From NCBI GenBank assembly GCA_937892695.1, contig CALBJK010000108.1:1-11371 (forward strand): a stretch of DNA of 11,371 bases, written 5' to 3'. The notes below the pieces were generated by a model, which was not told the origin of the DNA, ran no database searches, and was given only the letters and a program-made list of their open reading frames with translations. Numbering within the stretch: position 1 is the first letter of the stretch; every line of letters begins with the position of its first letter. The position numbers were made by a program, and so were the translations under genes. This DNA comes from an uncultured Prevotella sp. GTDB lineage: Bacteria; Bacteroidota; Bacteroidia; Bacteroidales; Bacteroidaceae. Shown piece after piece: positions 1 through 5,875 of this stretch.

Positions 1-360
1 AGTCGTGAGAATCTTGCCGTCGCCTTCTGTCTCTATCTGTTTCACGATGCGACCTTTGTTGTCGTAGGTAAACGTGTAGGTGCCGTCAAGGCTCCATGAG
101 CTGTTAAGATAGCTGTATTTTTTTGCAGTCAAGGGTTTCCACTGGCTGGTCTGCTGCATTTTTTTCGCATTTGCCGACACCGTTTTCAGAAGTTTTGTCC
201 GCACAAAGCTTGCCATCTTACGGGCTACGGTCGGCTGTTTGCCCGTGAGTTGGGGATGATTCTTTTGTGCTGTGACGCTCATCTGGCTTGCGTTGCTGGC
301 AGCTGTTGCGGCTGCATTAAGTGCCATTGCGGTTAGTAGAATAAGAGTAGAATTTTTCAT
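1..360 (-). CDS. Secreted protein of unknown function, 5' part only
   Basis: An open frame of 120 codons starts at an ATG (bases 358-360) and runs off the left edge without a stop, so only the N-terminus is visible. Residues 1 to about 24 form a typical signal peptide: MKN, then a hydrophobic stretch rich in Leu and Ala. No Cys follows, so it does not look like a lipoprotein. Residues 25-85 are polar and rich in Lys, Gln, Ser and Thr. From about residue 85 a beta-like segment appears that contains YTFTYDNKGRIVKQ. This resembles the YD-type strands of some secreted Bacteroidetes repeat proteins, but it is too short to assign a family. A -7 promoter box lies 27 bases upstream. The protein is expected to be exported to the periplasm or beyond. 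The gene call is fairly secure; the function is unknown. Confidence 0.72.
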   Translation of the reverse strand, partial: MKNSTLILLTAMALNAAATAASNASQMSVTAQKNHPQLTGKQPTVARKMASFVRTKLLKTVSANAKKMQQTSQWKPLTAKKYSYLNSSWSLDGTYTFTYDNKGRIVKQIETEGDGKILTT

Positions 361-386
361 ATAGTGTTGTTTTGTTGTTAATGATT

Positions 387-394
387 CAAAGATA
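387..394 (-). promoter_or_regulatory. Predicted -7 promoter box of the secreted-protein gene
   Basis: Read on the minus strand these bases are TATCTTTG, a full match to the Bacteroidetes -7 consensus TAnnTTTG. It would place the transcript start near base 380 and give a leader of about 20 bases. I see no good TTTG at the -33 position, so the promoter is only half supported. Confidence 0.4.
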
Positions 395-535
395 ATTAGT
401 CTTGTAGGATTAGCGGTTATATGCCGGGCCTTTTGTATTTATATGGTCAGAAATGGTGGAATTTATGAGTAAATGACCGTCAGGAATGACATTTTTAGCT
501 TTCAGCTATATATTTTGTAACACACGCAACAATCT

Positions 536-572
536 GTAGGGAAACACGAACAGTGTGTCCCTACTGATTGTG
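536..572 (+). repeat. Intergenic palindromic element, copy 1
   Basis: GTAGGGA (536-542) pairs with TCCCTAC (558-564). After one A/G mismatch, ACAC (544-547) pairs with GTGT (553-556) around a 5-base loop. AATC (531-534) and GATT (566-569) can extend the stem past a T/T mismatch. The 12 bases CTACTGATTGTG (561-572) recur exactly, on the opposite strand, in copy 3 near 5.17 kb. The element lies in the 279-base gap between deoC and the secreted-protein gene. No T-run follows, so it looks more like a dispersed repeat than a terminator. Confidence 0.55.
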
Positions 573-599
573 AACAACGGATTGCTTTTGCCAGTTCTG

Positions 600-624
600 A
601 AAACCGGCTAAAAGTATCGGTTTT
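600..624 (-). terminator. Possible intrinsic terminator of deoC
   Basis: On the minus strand, starting 15 bases past the deoC stop, AAAACCG pairs with CGGTTTT across an 11-base loop. The 7-base stem ends in its own TTTT. The T-run is short and the stem is A/T-rich, so it is modest, but its position just after the last gene of the dtd-deoC group fits. Confidence 0.45.
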
Positions 625-639
625 TACAACTTCTGCTTA

Positions 640-1584
640 TCAGAAAAACTTTGTTTCCTGACCTGTAATTTCGCTTAGGAGCATGTTGGCCAGACGGCTC
701 GTTCCGAGGCGGAACCACTTGTTACTCAGCCACTTCTCGCCCAGAACTTCCTTTACAATGGTGTAGTAGATGACCGCATCCATCACTGTATTTATGCCTC
801 CGGCAGGTTTCAGTCCTATCTGTATTCCTGTCTGGTCGTAGTACTCTTTTATGGCCTGACACATTACGTAGACGGCTTCGGGCGTGGCCGAAACTTTTTC
901 TTTGCCTGTCGAAGTCTTGATGTAGTCGGCTCCGGAGTACATCGCAATGATTGAAGCGGTCTTGATGTTACGCGCGGTGACGAGATCGCCAGTTTCTAGA
1001 ATCACTTTCATGGCATGTTCGCCGCACACTTGTTTCAACTCACTGATGTCGTCGCTCACGCCCTCATAGTCGCCACTGAGAAACTTGCCTACGGGCATTA
1101 CTATGTCAATCTCTGTTGCGCCGTCCTTCAGAGCCAGGGCGGTTTCGGCAACCTTAACCTCAATCAGAGCCTGAGACGAGGGGAAAGAACCTGACACACA
1201 GGCTATTTCTACACCGTCTACTTCGAGCGTGTCCTTGACAATCTCGGCGAAACAAGGGTAAACGCATACTGTGGCTACGTGGGGCAGGTCGGGGTATGTG
1301 GAGTCAAACCGGTTGACGCGCTCGGTGAAAGCCATCACAGAAGCGTCGGAATCGGTGGTCTTGAGAGTGGTGAGTTCGATGCTGCCGAAGAGGAAACGCT
1401 TCACTTCGGGCGTGTCGTTTTCGTGCACTTTTTCTGCTATTATCGTCCTTACGGCATCCTTTACGGCTTGGTCGTCGATGTCGAGATTATACTTGGAGAG
1501 TGCTTCTTCGTACTTGCTCTTCTGTGGTTCTGGCTTTTGGTCGTGGTGACAACCGCAAGCATGGTCGTGATGTTCTGTTGTCAT
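640..1584 (-). CDS. deoC: Deoxyribose-phosphate aldolase
   Basis: This 314-residue protein is a class I aldolase that cleaves 2-deoxy-D-ribose 5-phosphate to glyceraldehyde 3-phosphate and acetaldehyde in cytosolic deoxynucleoside breakdown. Key family residues are visible: Asp160 in EIDIVMPVG, Lys223 in DYIKTSTG (the Schiff-base lysine of the family), Lys259 in GLKPAGGI, Lys193 in MKVILETG, and the phosphate-binding FRLGTS at 291-296. It is longer than the roughly 220-260 residues of short bacterial DeoC. The extra length is N-terminal and begins with a His/Cys-rich segment, HHDHACGCHH (residues 5-14). The ATG at 1582-1584 is the natural start and follows an A-rich leader. The gene lies 96 bases after the MazG-like gene on the same strand and probably shares its transcript; a modest terminator follows the stop. 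Confidence 0.96.
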   Translation of the reverse strand: MTTEHHDHACGCHHDQKPEPQKSKYEEALSKYNLDIDDQAVKDAVRTIIAEKVHENDTPEVKRFLFGSIELTTLKTTDSDASVMAFTERVNRFDSTYPDLPHVATVCVYPCFAEIVKDTLEVDGVEIACVSGSFPSSQALIEVKVAETALALKDGATEIDIVMPVGKFLSGDYEGVSDDISELKQVCGEHAMKVILETGDLVTARNIKTASIIAMYSGADYIKTSTGKEKVSATPEAVYVMCQAIKEYYDQTGIQIGLKPAGGINTVMDAVIYYTIVKEVLGEKWLSNKWFRLGTSRLANMLLSEITGQETKFF

Positions 1585-1640
1585 ATATTTGTTGTTTTGT
1601 TTGTTTTTTTACTGTTTCGCTTCTTTACCGGGCTTTGTCT

Positions 1641-1657
1641 GACACAGTTTCTGTGTC
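1641..1657 (-). other. Perfect 7-base hairpin in the mazG-deoC gap
   Basis: GACACAG, a 3-base loop and CTGTGTC form a perfect 7-base inverted repeat, 57 bases upstream of the deoC start. No T-run follows on the minus strand, so it does not look like a terminator. It could be an RNA processing or stabilising hairpin between two co-transcribed genes, or a small operator. The structure is certain; its role is not. Confidence 0.45.
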
Positions 1658-1680
1658 TTGAACCGCTCTTTGTCAGCGTG

Positions 1681-2034
1681 TTAGCTGTCTTCTTCCTGCT
1701 TCTTGAGCTTGGGGTTGTTGATGTGTCGTGTAGAGTCGCGCAGAGTCTTTTTCTCGATGTTGCGTTGCAGTTCGGCTGTCAGGTCTATGCCCGTCTGGTT
1801 GGCAATACAGAGCAGTACCCACAGAACATCGGCCATCTCATCGCCGAGATTGTCCTTTTCGCCCGGCTTGAAGCTCTGGTCGCCGTAGCGACGCGCCATA
1901 ATACGGGCCATTTCGCCTATTTCTTCGGTCAGAACGGTCATGTTTGTCAGCTCGGAGAAGTAGCGTACACCGTATTTTTTTATCCATTTGTCGACAAGCT
2001 CTTGGGCTTGCCTGATAGTTATTTCTTTGTCCAT
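1681..2034 (-). CDS. MazG-like nucleotide pyrophosphohydrolase
   Basis: This 117-residue cytosolic protein fits the single-domain, all-alpha MazG-like family, which hydrolyses nucleoside triphosphates to monophosphates plus pyrophosphate and often removes non-canonical dNTPs. The Mg2+-binding motifs are present: EEIGE at 37-41 (E37, E38, E41) and DEMAD at 65-69 (E66, D69), followed by the helix VLWVLLCIANQ. The length suits the short form rather than two-domain MazG. The C-terminal 25 residues are charged and probably flexible. It sits between dtd (91 bases upstream) and deoC (96 bases downstream) on one strand, in line with a house-cleaning role in nucleotide metabolism. The true substrate cannot be read from the sequence. 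The start is the ATG at 2032-2034, with no clear Shine-Dalgarno sequence. Confidence 0.88.
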   Translation of the reverse strand: MDKEITIRQAQELVDKWIKKYGVRYFSELTNMTVLTEEIGEMARIMARRYGDQSFKPGEKDNLGDEMADVLWVLLCIANQTGIDLTAELQRNIEKKTLRDSTRHINNPKLKKQEEDS

Positions 2035-2125
2035 GTTGTCAGTGTTTACGTTGTATGTAACGCGCGCATTCAGCTGTTTTTAGAGTCTATGTAGCCAGGT
2101 CTGGCGGACAGTTTAGTGCTCATAT

Positions 2126-2578
2126 CTACTCTTTGTTCTTGCTGTCCATCCAGATGGTGACAGGGCCGTCATTGACAAGTTCCACTTGCATGTCGGCTCC
2201 GAATACGCCCGTGCCCACCGTCTGGCCAATGGCCGATGATAGGGCAGAGCAGAACTGTTCGTAGAGTGGTACGGCATGTTCGTGTCGCGCAGCGCGGAAC
2301 CACGACGGACGATTACCTTTCTTATACGAGGCGAAGAGCGTGAACTGGCTGATAACCAGTGCATTGCCGCCAATATCTGTCACTGGTCGGTTCATAACAC
2401 CCAGCTCGTCGTCGAAGATGCGCAGGGCGGTAGTCTTGCGTACAAGCCAAGCTACGTCGTCCTCGGTGTCGGCTTCTTCTATGCCTATGAAGATGAGCAG
2501 ACCGCGACCTATTGCCGATTTCTTTTCGCCGCTGATGCTTACCGATGCTCGGCTTACGCGCTGTATGAGTAGTCTCAT
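2126..2578 (-). CDS. dtd: D-aminoacyl-tRNA deacylase
   Basis: The 150-residue length is typical of DTD, a homodimeric cytosolic enzyme that removes D-amino acids (and glycine mischarged on tRNA-Ala) from tRNA. The N-terminus MRLLIQRVSRASVSI is characteristic of the family. The active-site SQFT lies at 77-80, with Thr80 at the catalytic position. The cross-subunit Gly-cisPro motif is NDGPVT at 136-141 (Gly138-Pro139). The start is the ATG at 2576-2578. A promoter with a good match to the Bacteroidetes consensus lies about 235 bases upstream, which would give a long leader carrying a palindromic repeat. The gene appears to head a dtd, MazG-like, deoC transcription unit. Nothing looks broken. 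Confidence 0.96.
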   Translation of the reverse strand: MRLLIQRVSRASVSISGEKKSAIGRGLLIFIGIEEADTEDDVAWLVRKTTALRIFDDELGVMNRPVTDIGGNALVISQFTLFASYKKGNRPSWFRAARHEHAVPLYEQFCSALSSAIGQTVGTGVFGADMQVELVNDGPVTIWMDSKNKE

Positions 2579-2710
2579 TGCTTGTTGATTCTTTTTATCC
2601 TTTTGATTATTGTTTATGGCGATGTCTTTTTTATATTTGTCGCCTTCTGTTTGTTCGAGAAACCGATCAATCTGTAATGCCCACCTTACCTAAGAGTATA
2701 TGCCATCCGC

Positions 2711-2740
2711 CTGTAGAGACGCTGTTTTGGTGCGTCTCCC
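2711..2740 (-). repeat. Intergenic palindromic element, copy 2
   Basis: GAGACGC (2716-2722) pairs perfectly with GCGTCTC (2732-2738) across a 9-base loop. The flank CTGTAGAGAC matches the CTGTAGGGA of copy 1 and the GTAGAGAC of copy 3. In this copy the outer TAG/CTA pairing is lost on one side. It lies inside the predicted dtd leader. Confidence 0.5.
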
Positions 2741-2812
2741 GAGCTGATATCCACGCGAATGCCCACAGTTTTGACCCTTCCTCATTAATGCCAATGTGTG
2801 CATTATCATTTA

Positions 2813-2843
2813 CAAAGTTAATAGAAAAAATCGAATGGAGCAA
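2813..2843 (-). promoter_or_regulatory. Predicted dtd promoter
   Basis: On the minus strand a TTG (bases 2841-2843) is followed by 20 bases and then TAACTTTG (2813-2820). This matches the Bacteroidetes primary-sigma pattern TTTG/TTG, 19-21 bases, TAnnTTTG. Transcription would start near 2806, leaving a leader of about 228 bases before the dtd ATG. The perfect inverted repeat at 2845-2870 lies immediately upstream of the -33 element. Confidence 0.55.
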
Positions 2844-2844
2844 G

Positions 2845-2870
2845 ATTTATGTCCCAGTCAGGACATAAAT
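2845..2870. promoter_or_regulatory. Perfect 10-base inverted repeat next to the dtd promoter
   Basis: ATTTATGTCC (2845-2854), a 6-base spacer and GGACATAAAT (2861-2870) are exact reverse complements. The repeat ends one base before the predicted -33 TTG of the dtd promoter, the usual place for an activator or repressor operator. It lacks a T-run on either side, so it is unlikely to be a terminator. No known regulator motif is recognised. Confidence 0.5.
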
Positions 2871-2963
2871 AATGTATCAAATAACACTATCTGAACTCTC
2901 AATGTTTCATTTAGAAATGTTCTGCTTGTACACATGTGTGCCGCGAGTCGCATATTGCGAAAC

Positions 2964-3043
2964 GCGGCATATCGCGTTCTGATATGCCGCATTTCAGACT
3001 CTAATATGCCGCATTTCAGGCTCTAATATGCGGCATTTTGGAA
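2964..3043. repeat. 22-base tandem repeat array with palindromic core
   Basis: Two full units (2982-3003 and 3004-3025) share ATATGCCGCATTTCAG followed by R-CTCTA and differ at a single base. A third, partial unit starts at 3026 with ATATGCGGCATTTTGG. An inverted copy of the core, GCGGCATAT (2964-2972), forms a 9-base perfect hairpin with ATATGCCGC (2982-2990). Diverged relatives of the core (CGCATATTGCG) lie just before it. The array is GC-rich within an AT-rich gap. Confidence 0.7.
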
Positions 3044-3089
3044 CGACAGAAAGCATACTTTTACAAAACATTGAGTATCAATTGGTTAT

Positions 3090-3118
3090 AAAAACGCATG
3101 CATCCTACTTTAGATGCA
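3090..3118 (-). terminator. Weak terminator-like hairpin after uvrC
   Basis: On the minus strand, about 38 bases after the uvrC stop, TGCATC and GATGCA form a 6-base stem around an 8-base loop, followed after four bases by TTTTT. The stem is short, so this is only a candidate 3' end for the uvrC transcript. Confidence 0.3.
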
Positions 3119-3156
3119 CTGGAGCTAAAATAAATGTCATATTTGTGCACAAACAG

Positions 3157-5001
3157 TCATTGCTCTCCGGTTTTCTCGCTGAAATGTTTGAAGACTATTG
3201 CAGCCTTGGCCGGACCAATGATGTTGGTGAGCGTGGCGAGATCGGCTTCACCAATTTTGCGTACGCTCTTGAGTTTTTTGAGCAGCAGGTCGCGCGTGGC
3301 CGGACCGATGCCTTTGATGTCGTCAAGCTCGCTATGGAGGGCGTGCTTGGATCGTTTTTCGCGGTGGAATGTGATGGCGAAGCGGTGCACCTCGTCCTGA
3401 AGATGGGTGAGCACTTTGAATAGTTCGCTTTCTGGCTTCACCGCTACCACCTGCGGTGGATTTCCATAGAGCAGTTCGTTGGTGCGGTGTCGGTCGTCTT
3501 TGGCCAGTCCGGCAATAGGAATGTGCAGACCAAGCTCGCCTTCTATCACTTCACGCACAACGCTCATCTGTCCCTGTCCGCCGTCGGTGACGATGAGGTC
3601 GGGAAGGGTGGCGCCTTCTTCAATCATGCGGCTGTAGCGTCGACGCACTACCTCTTGCATAGAAGCATAGTCGTCGGGACCAACAACTGTGCGGATGTTG
3701 TATTTGCGGTAGTCTTTTTTAGACGGTTTCATTGCCTTGAATACCACGCAGGCGGCGACTGCATCGGTTCCCGAAATGTTGGAGTTGTCGAAACACTCTA
3801 TTTGGAACGGAAGCTTGGGAAGTCCCAGCTTCTCCTGAAGTTCTTTCATCAGACGGGTCTGGCGTTGCTCTGGATTGAGTTTTTCTGCCTGTTTCAGTCG
3901 GTCGAACTTGTACTGACGACAGTTCATTTCAGACAATTCCAGCAGATGATGCTTGTCGCCGCGCTGAGGGACGAAGAACTGAGCGTCTTTCAGATGCCAC
4001 TCCATTTCGAACGGAACTATCACTTCACGCGAAGTACTGCCAAAGCGTTCGCGTATCTCCGGAATAGCCGTTATGAGCAAATCTTCATCGCTTTCGTCGA
4101 GTTTTCGCTTGTATTCGAAGGTGAAACTCTGGTTTATGGCACCGTTACGCACGTGTATGTAGTTGATGAAGGCATTTTTGCGGCTGTCGTCGTCGAGGAT
4201 TGTGAACACGTCGACCTCGGTTATCGTGTGGCTTACGACTTCGCTCTTCGAGCAGAAATTGTCTATCATTACGTATTTTTTCTTCAGTTCTTCGGCTTCT
4301 TCAAACTTCAGTTCGGCTGCTTTCTGCTGCATTTCTTCATATATAGTGCGGCTCAGTTCGCGGGTGTTTCCCCGCAGGATTTCTCGAGCCTGGAGTATGT
4401 TTTTCATGTATTCGTCGCGTGTTTGCTTGCCGATACATGGGCCGAGACAATTGTGTATGTGGTATTCAAGGCATGGCCTGTACTTGCCTGTCTTTATACC
4501 TTCGGTGGTAATTGGCTGACGACACGTGCGGGGCTTGTACAGTTTGTTTATGAGTTCGAGAATTGCGTACATCGAACTTATATGCGAGTATGGGCCGAAG
4601 AACTGTCCGAACTTCTTGTTTATATGTCTTGTCTTGAAGATACGTGGAAAGAATTCGTTTGTAATGCAGATAGAAGGGTAGGTCTTGCCGTCTTTGAGAA
4701 GGACGTTGTAGCGCGGATTGTACTTCTTTATGAGGTTGTTTTCGAGCAGCAACGCGTCTTCCTCGGTGTTGACTACGGTGTAGGATATGTCTTCAATCTT
4801 TGATACGAGCACTTTGGTCTTGTATCGGTCCACTTCCTTATGAAAGTAGGACGACACTCTCTTTTTCAGACTCTTTGCCTTGCCTACATATATTATAACG
4901 TGGTCGGCGTTGTAGAACTGATAGCTGCCTGGTTTGTCTGGCATGTTGAGTACTATATTCTTCAGACGCGCCAAGCGGCGTTCGTTCTCTTCTTTCTTCA
5001 T
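3157..5001 (-). CDS. uvrC: Excinuclease ABC subunit C
   Basis: This 614-residue protein is the dual-incision nuclease of nucleotide excision repair; it acts with UvrA and UvrB on damaged DNA. The GIY-YIG nuclease domain spans about 20-100: GSYQF at 25-29, IYVGKAKSLKKRV at 37-49, and LLLENNLIK with the likely metal-binding Glu87. Four cysteines at 160, 177, 185 and 189 match the family's iron-sulfur cluster motif. A UVR (UvrB-binding) segment lies at about 218-248. The RNase H-like 5' nuclease domain carries Asp405 (CFDNSNISG), Asp473 (VTDGGQGQ) and His539 (EVHRFAITFHR). Tandem helix-hairpin-helix motifs lie at about 558-606. Length and residues are intact. The ATG at 4999-5001 is used; a parS-like site ends 40 bases upstream. 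A terminator after apt means uvrC probably has its own promoter, which I could not identify. Confidence 0.97.
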   Translation of the reverse strand: MKKEENERRLARLKNIVLNMPDKPGSYQFYNADHVIIYVGKAKSLKKRVSSYFHKEVDRYKTKVLVSKIEDISYTVVNTEEDALLLENNLIKKYNPRYNVLLKDGKTYPSICITNEFFPRIFKTRHINKKFGQFFGPYSHISSMYAILELINKLYKPRTCRQPITTEGIKTGKYRPCLEYHIHNCLGPCIGKQTRDEYMKNILQAREILRGNTRELSRTIYEEMQQKAAELKFEEAEELKKKYVMIDNFCSKSEVVSHTITEVDVFTILDDDSRKNAFINYIHVRNGAINQSFTFEYKRKLDESDEDLLITAIPEIRERFGSTSREVIVPFEMEWHLKDAQFFVPQRGDKHHLLELSEMNCRQYKFDRLKQAEKLNPEQRQTRLMKELQEKLGLPKLPFQIECFDNSNISGTDAVAACVVFKAMKPSKKDYRKYNIRTVVGPDDYASMQEVVRRRYSRMIEEGATLPDLIVTDGGQGQMSVVREVIEGELGLHIPIAGLAKDDRHRTNELLYGNPPQVVAVKPESELFKVLTHLQDEVHRFAITFHREKRSKHALHSELDDIKGIGPATRDLLLKKLKSVRKIGEADLATLTNIIGPAKAAIVFKHFSEKTGEQ

Positions 5002-5041
5002 TCTGCGTAACTTATTTGTTTACAAGTTATTTACTTCTTCT

Positions 5042-5057
5042 TGTTTCACGTGAAACT
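5042..5057. other. parS: parS-like site 1 (candidate ParB-binding site)
   Basis: TGTTTCACGTGAAACT matches the conserved bacterial parS sequence TGTTTCACGTGAAACA at 15 of 16 positions, the last base differing. The inner 14 bases (5043-5056) form a perfect palindrome. It lies 40 bases upstream of the uvrC ATG. A second site lies 0.8 kb away at 5876-5891. No parA or parB gene is in the window, so ParB binding is inferred from the motif alone. Confidence 0.6.
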
Positions 5058-5170
5058 GGAACTTTGCTTTGTCCTTAAGCTCTTTTCTTTTGGTTATATG
5101 GCCATCTCTTTTCTGCTGTATTCCAATCCTTCTCTGGCCGGGTTGTAATCTTGTTTAAACGGCATTGCTA

Positions 5171-5204
5171 CACAATCAGTAGAGACAACACTTGTCTGGT
5201 CTCC
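5171..5204 (-). repeat. Intergenic palindromic element, copy 3
   Basis: GAGAC (5182-5186) pairs with GTCTC (5199-5203), with an alternative inner GACAA/TTGTC pairing. On the minus strand it ends in CTACTGATTGTG, identical to bases 561-572 of copy 1, and its GTAGAGAC is shared with copy 2. It is the most degenerate palindrome of the three. Confidence 0.45.
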
Positions 5205-5270
5205 CCAGAGTATTGATGCGCGAAATACACCATTCTTTAAGAGTTTCATCACATCATATCCGGCAAACAG

Positions 5271-5303
5271 AAAAAGCACGCCCTTTACAGGAACGTGCTT
5301 TTT
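5271..5303 (-). terminator. Strong intrinsic terminator of apt
   Basis: A perfect 10-base stem, AAAAAGCACG (5271-5280) with CGTGCTTTTT (5294-5303), encloses a 13-base loop in which CCT and AGG can also pair. It begins 7 bases past the apt stop. On the minus strand the stem ends in TTTTT and is preceded by a run of A, so it could also work in the opposite direction. It separates the mnmG-apt transcript from uvrC. Confidence 0.85.
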
Positions 5304-5310
5304 TGTCTTT

Positions 5311-5841
5311 TTAAAGCTGCAGTAGCGTCGTTATTTCTATGTCTTTGTCGAATAGGTCGCGCCCATGCATTCCTTCGTGAATCAGTTCGATGATGAAGTT
5401 GCAGTATATTTTCTTAGGATTAAACTTCTTAACAAGGTCACATGCTGCACGCATAGTACCGCCTGTAGCGAGCAAATCGTCGTGTAGAAGGACAATGTCG
5501 TCGGATGTTATGGCATCCTTATGAATCTCTATCGTGTCCTTGCCGTACTCCTTGGCGTAGCTTTGCTGAATTGTGTCACACGGCAGCTTACCTGGCTTGC
5601 GGCATAGCACTACGCCTGCCCCTAATTCTATCGCCAGAGCCGAAGACATGACAAAGCCACGCGACTCGATACCGACAATTTTAGTTATGCCCTTGTCTTT
5701 GTACATCTCGTACATTTCTTTGTTTATTTCCTTCAGACAAGATGGGTTTTTGAATAGTGTTGTTACGTCTCTGAAGTTGACTCCTTTCTTCGGCCAATCT
5801 GGTATGCAACGCAAATTGTCCAACAGTAGTTTGTTGTTCAT
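5311..5841 (-). CDS. apt: Adenine phosphoribosyltransferase
   Basis: This 176-residue cytosolic purine-salvage enzyme converts adenine and PRPP to AMP and pyrophosphate. The PRPP-binding signature VLLHDDLLATGGT lies at 117-129, ESRGF at 59-63 and RKPGKLP at 81-87, all standard for APRT; the length is normal. The same frame extends two codons upstream to a TTG at 5847. I prefer the ATG at 5841, because it gives MNNKLLLDNLRCIPDWP, a typical APRT N-terminus. The gene begins 48 bases after the mnmG stop on the same strand, so the two are probably co-transcribed, and it ends in a strong terminator. A parS-like site lies 34 bases upstream of the start. Confidence 0.95.
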   Translation of the reverse strand: MNNKLLLDNLRCIPDWPKKGVNFRDVTTLFKNPSCLKEINKEMYEMYKDKGITKIVGIESRGFVMSSALAIELGAGVVLCRKPGKLPCDTIQQSYAKEYGKDTIEIHKDAITSDDIVLLHDDLLATGGTMRAACDLVKKFNPKKIYCNFIIELIHEGMHGRDLFDKDIEITTLLQL

Positions 5842-5875
5842 TATCAATGAGTTATGTTTAATGTTTTACTTCTTT

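Larger units (their letters stand above)
2579..3156. other. 578-base gene-free stretch between uvrC and dtd
   Basis: No convincing gene lies here; open frames on either strand are short and lack recognisable motifs. From low to high coordinate it holds the dtd leader, palindromic element copy 2 (2711-2740), a predicted dtd promoter (2813-2843), a perfect 10-base inverted repeat (2845-2870), an AT-rich spacer without visible structure, a GC-rich 22-base tandem array (2964-3043), and a weak terminator-like hairpin after uvrC. The mix of simple repeats suggests fast-evolving non-coding sequence. Confidence 0.7.
5002..5310. other. 309-base gap between apt and uvrC
   Basis: This gap holds the apt terminator, palindromic element copy 3 and a parS-like site. 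TAACTT (5008-5013) and AAGTTA (5024-5029) form a short inverted repeat just upstream of the uvrC start. A 61-codon minus-strand frame (5094-5279) fills part of the gap, but it begins with GTG inside the terminator stem and overlaps the repeat, so I do not call it a gene. I found no full TAnnTTTG box for uvrC. Confidence 0.6.

Noticed and set aside
536..564. Terminator of deoC at the copy 1 hairpin
   Set aside because: It has no T-run on the minus strand and lies farther from deoC than the better candidate at 600-624.
1279..2094. 271-codon plus-strand open frame
   Set aside because: It lies antisense to deoC and the MazG-like gene and crosses their intergenic gap; no start signal or known motif.
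2578..2868. 96-codon plus-strand open frame upstream of dtd
   Set aside because: It overlaps the predicted dtd promoter, the inverted repeat and element copy 2, and its protein has no recognisable features.
2964..3043. CRISPR array
   Set aside because: Units repeat directly with no unique spacers and a 22-base period, so this is a simple tandem repeat.
3487..4803. 438-codon plus-strand open frame
   Set aside because: It is fully antisense to uvrC, whose domains and catalytic residues are intact; its composition (many Phe, Val, Cys) is what a mirrored frame gives.
5094..5279. 61-codon minus-strand frame between apt and uvrC
   Set aside because: It begins with GTG inside the apt terminator stem, overlaps palindromic element copy 3, lacks a promoter box and shows no recognisable motif.
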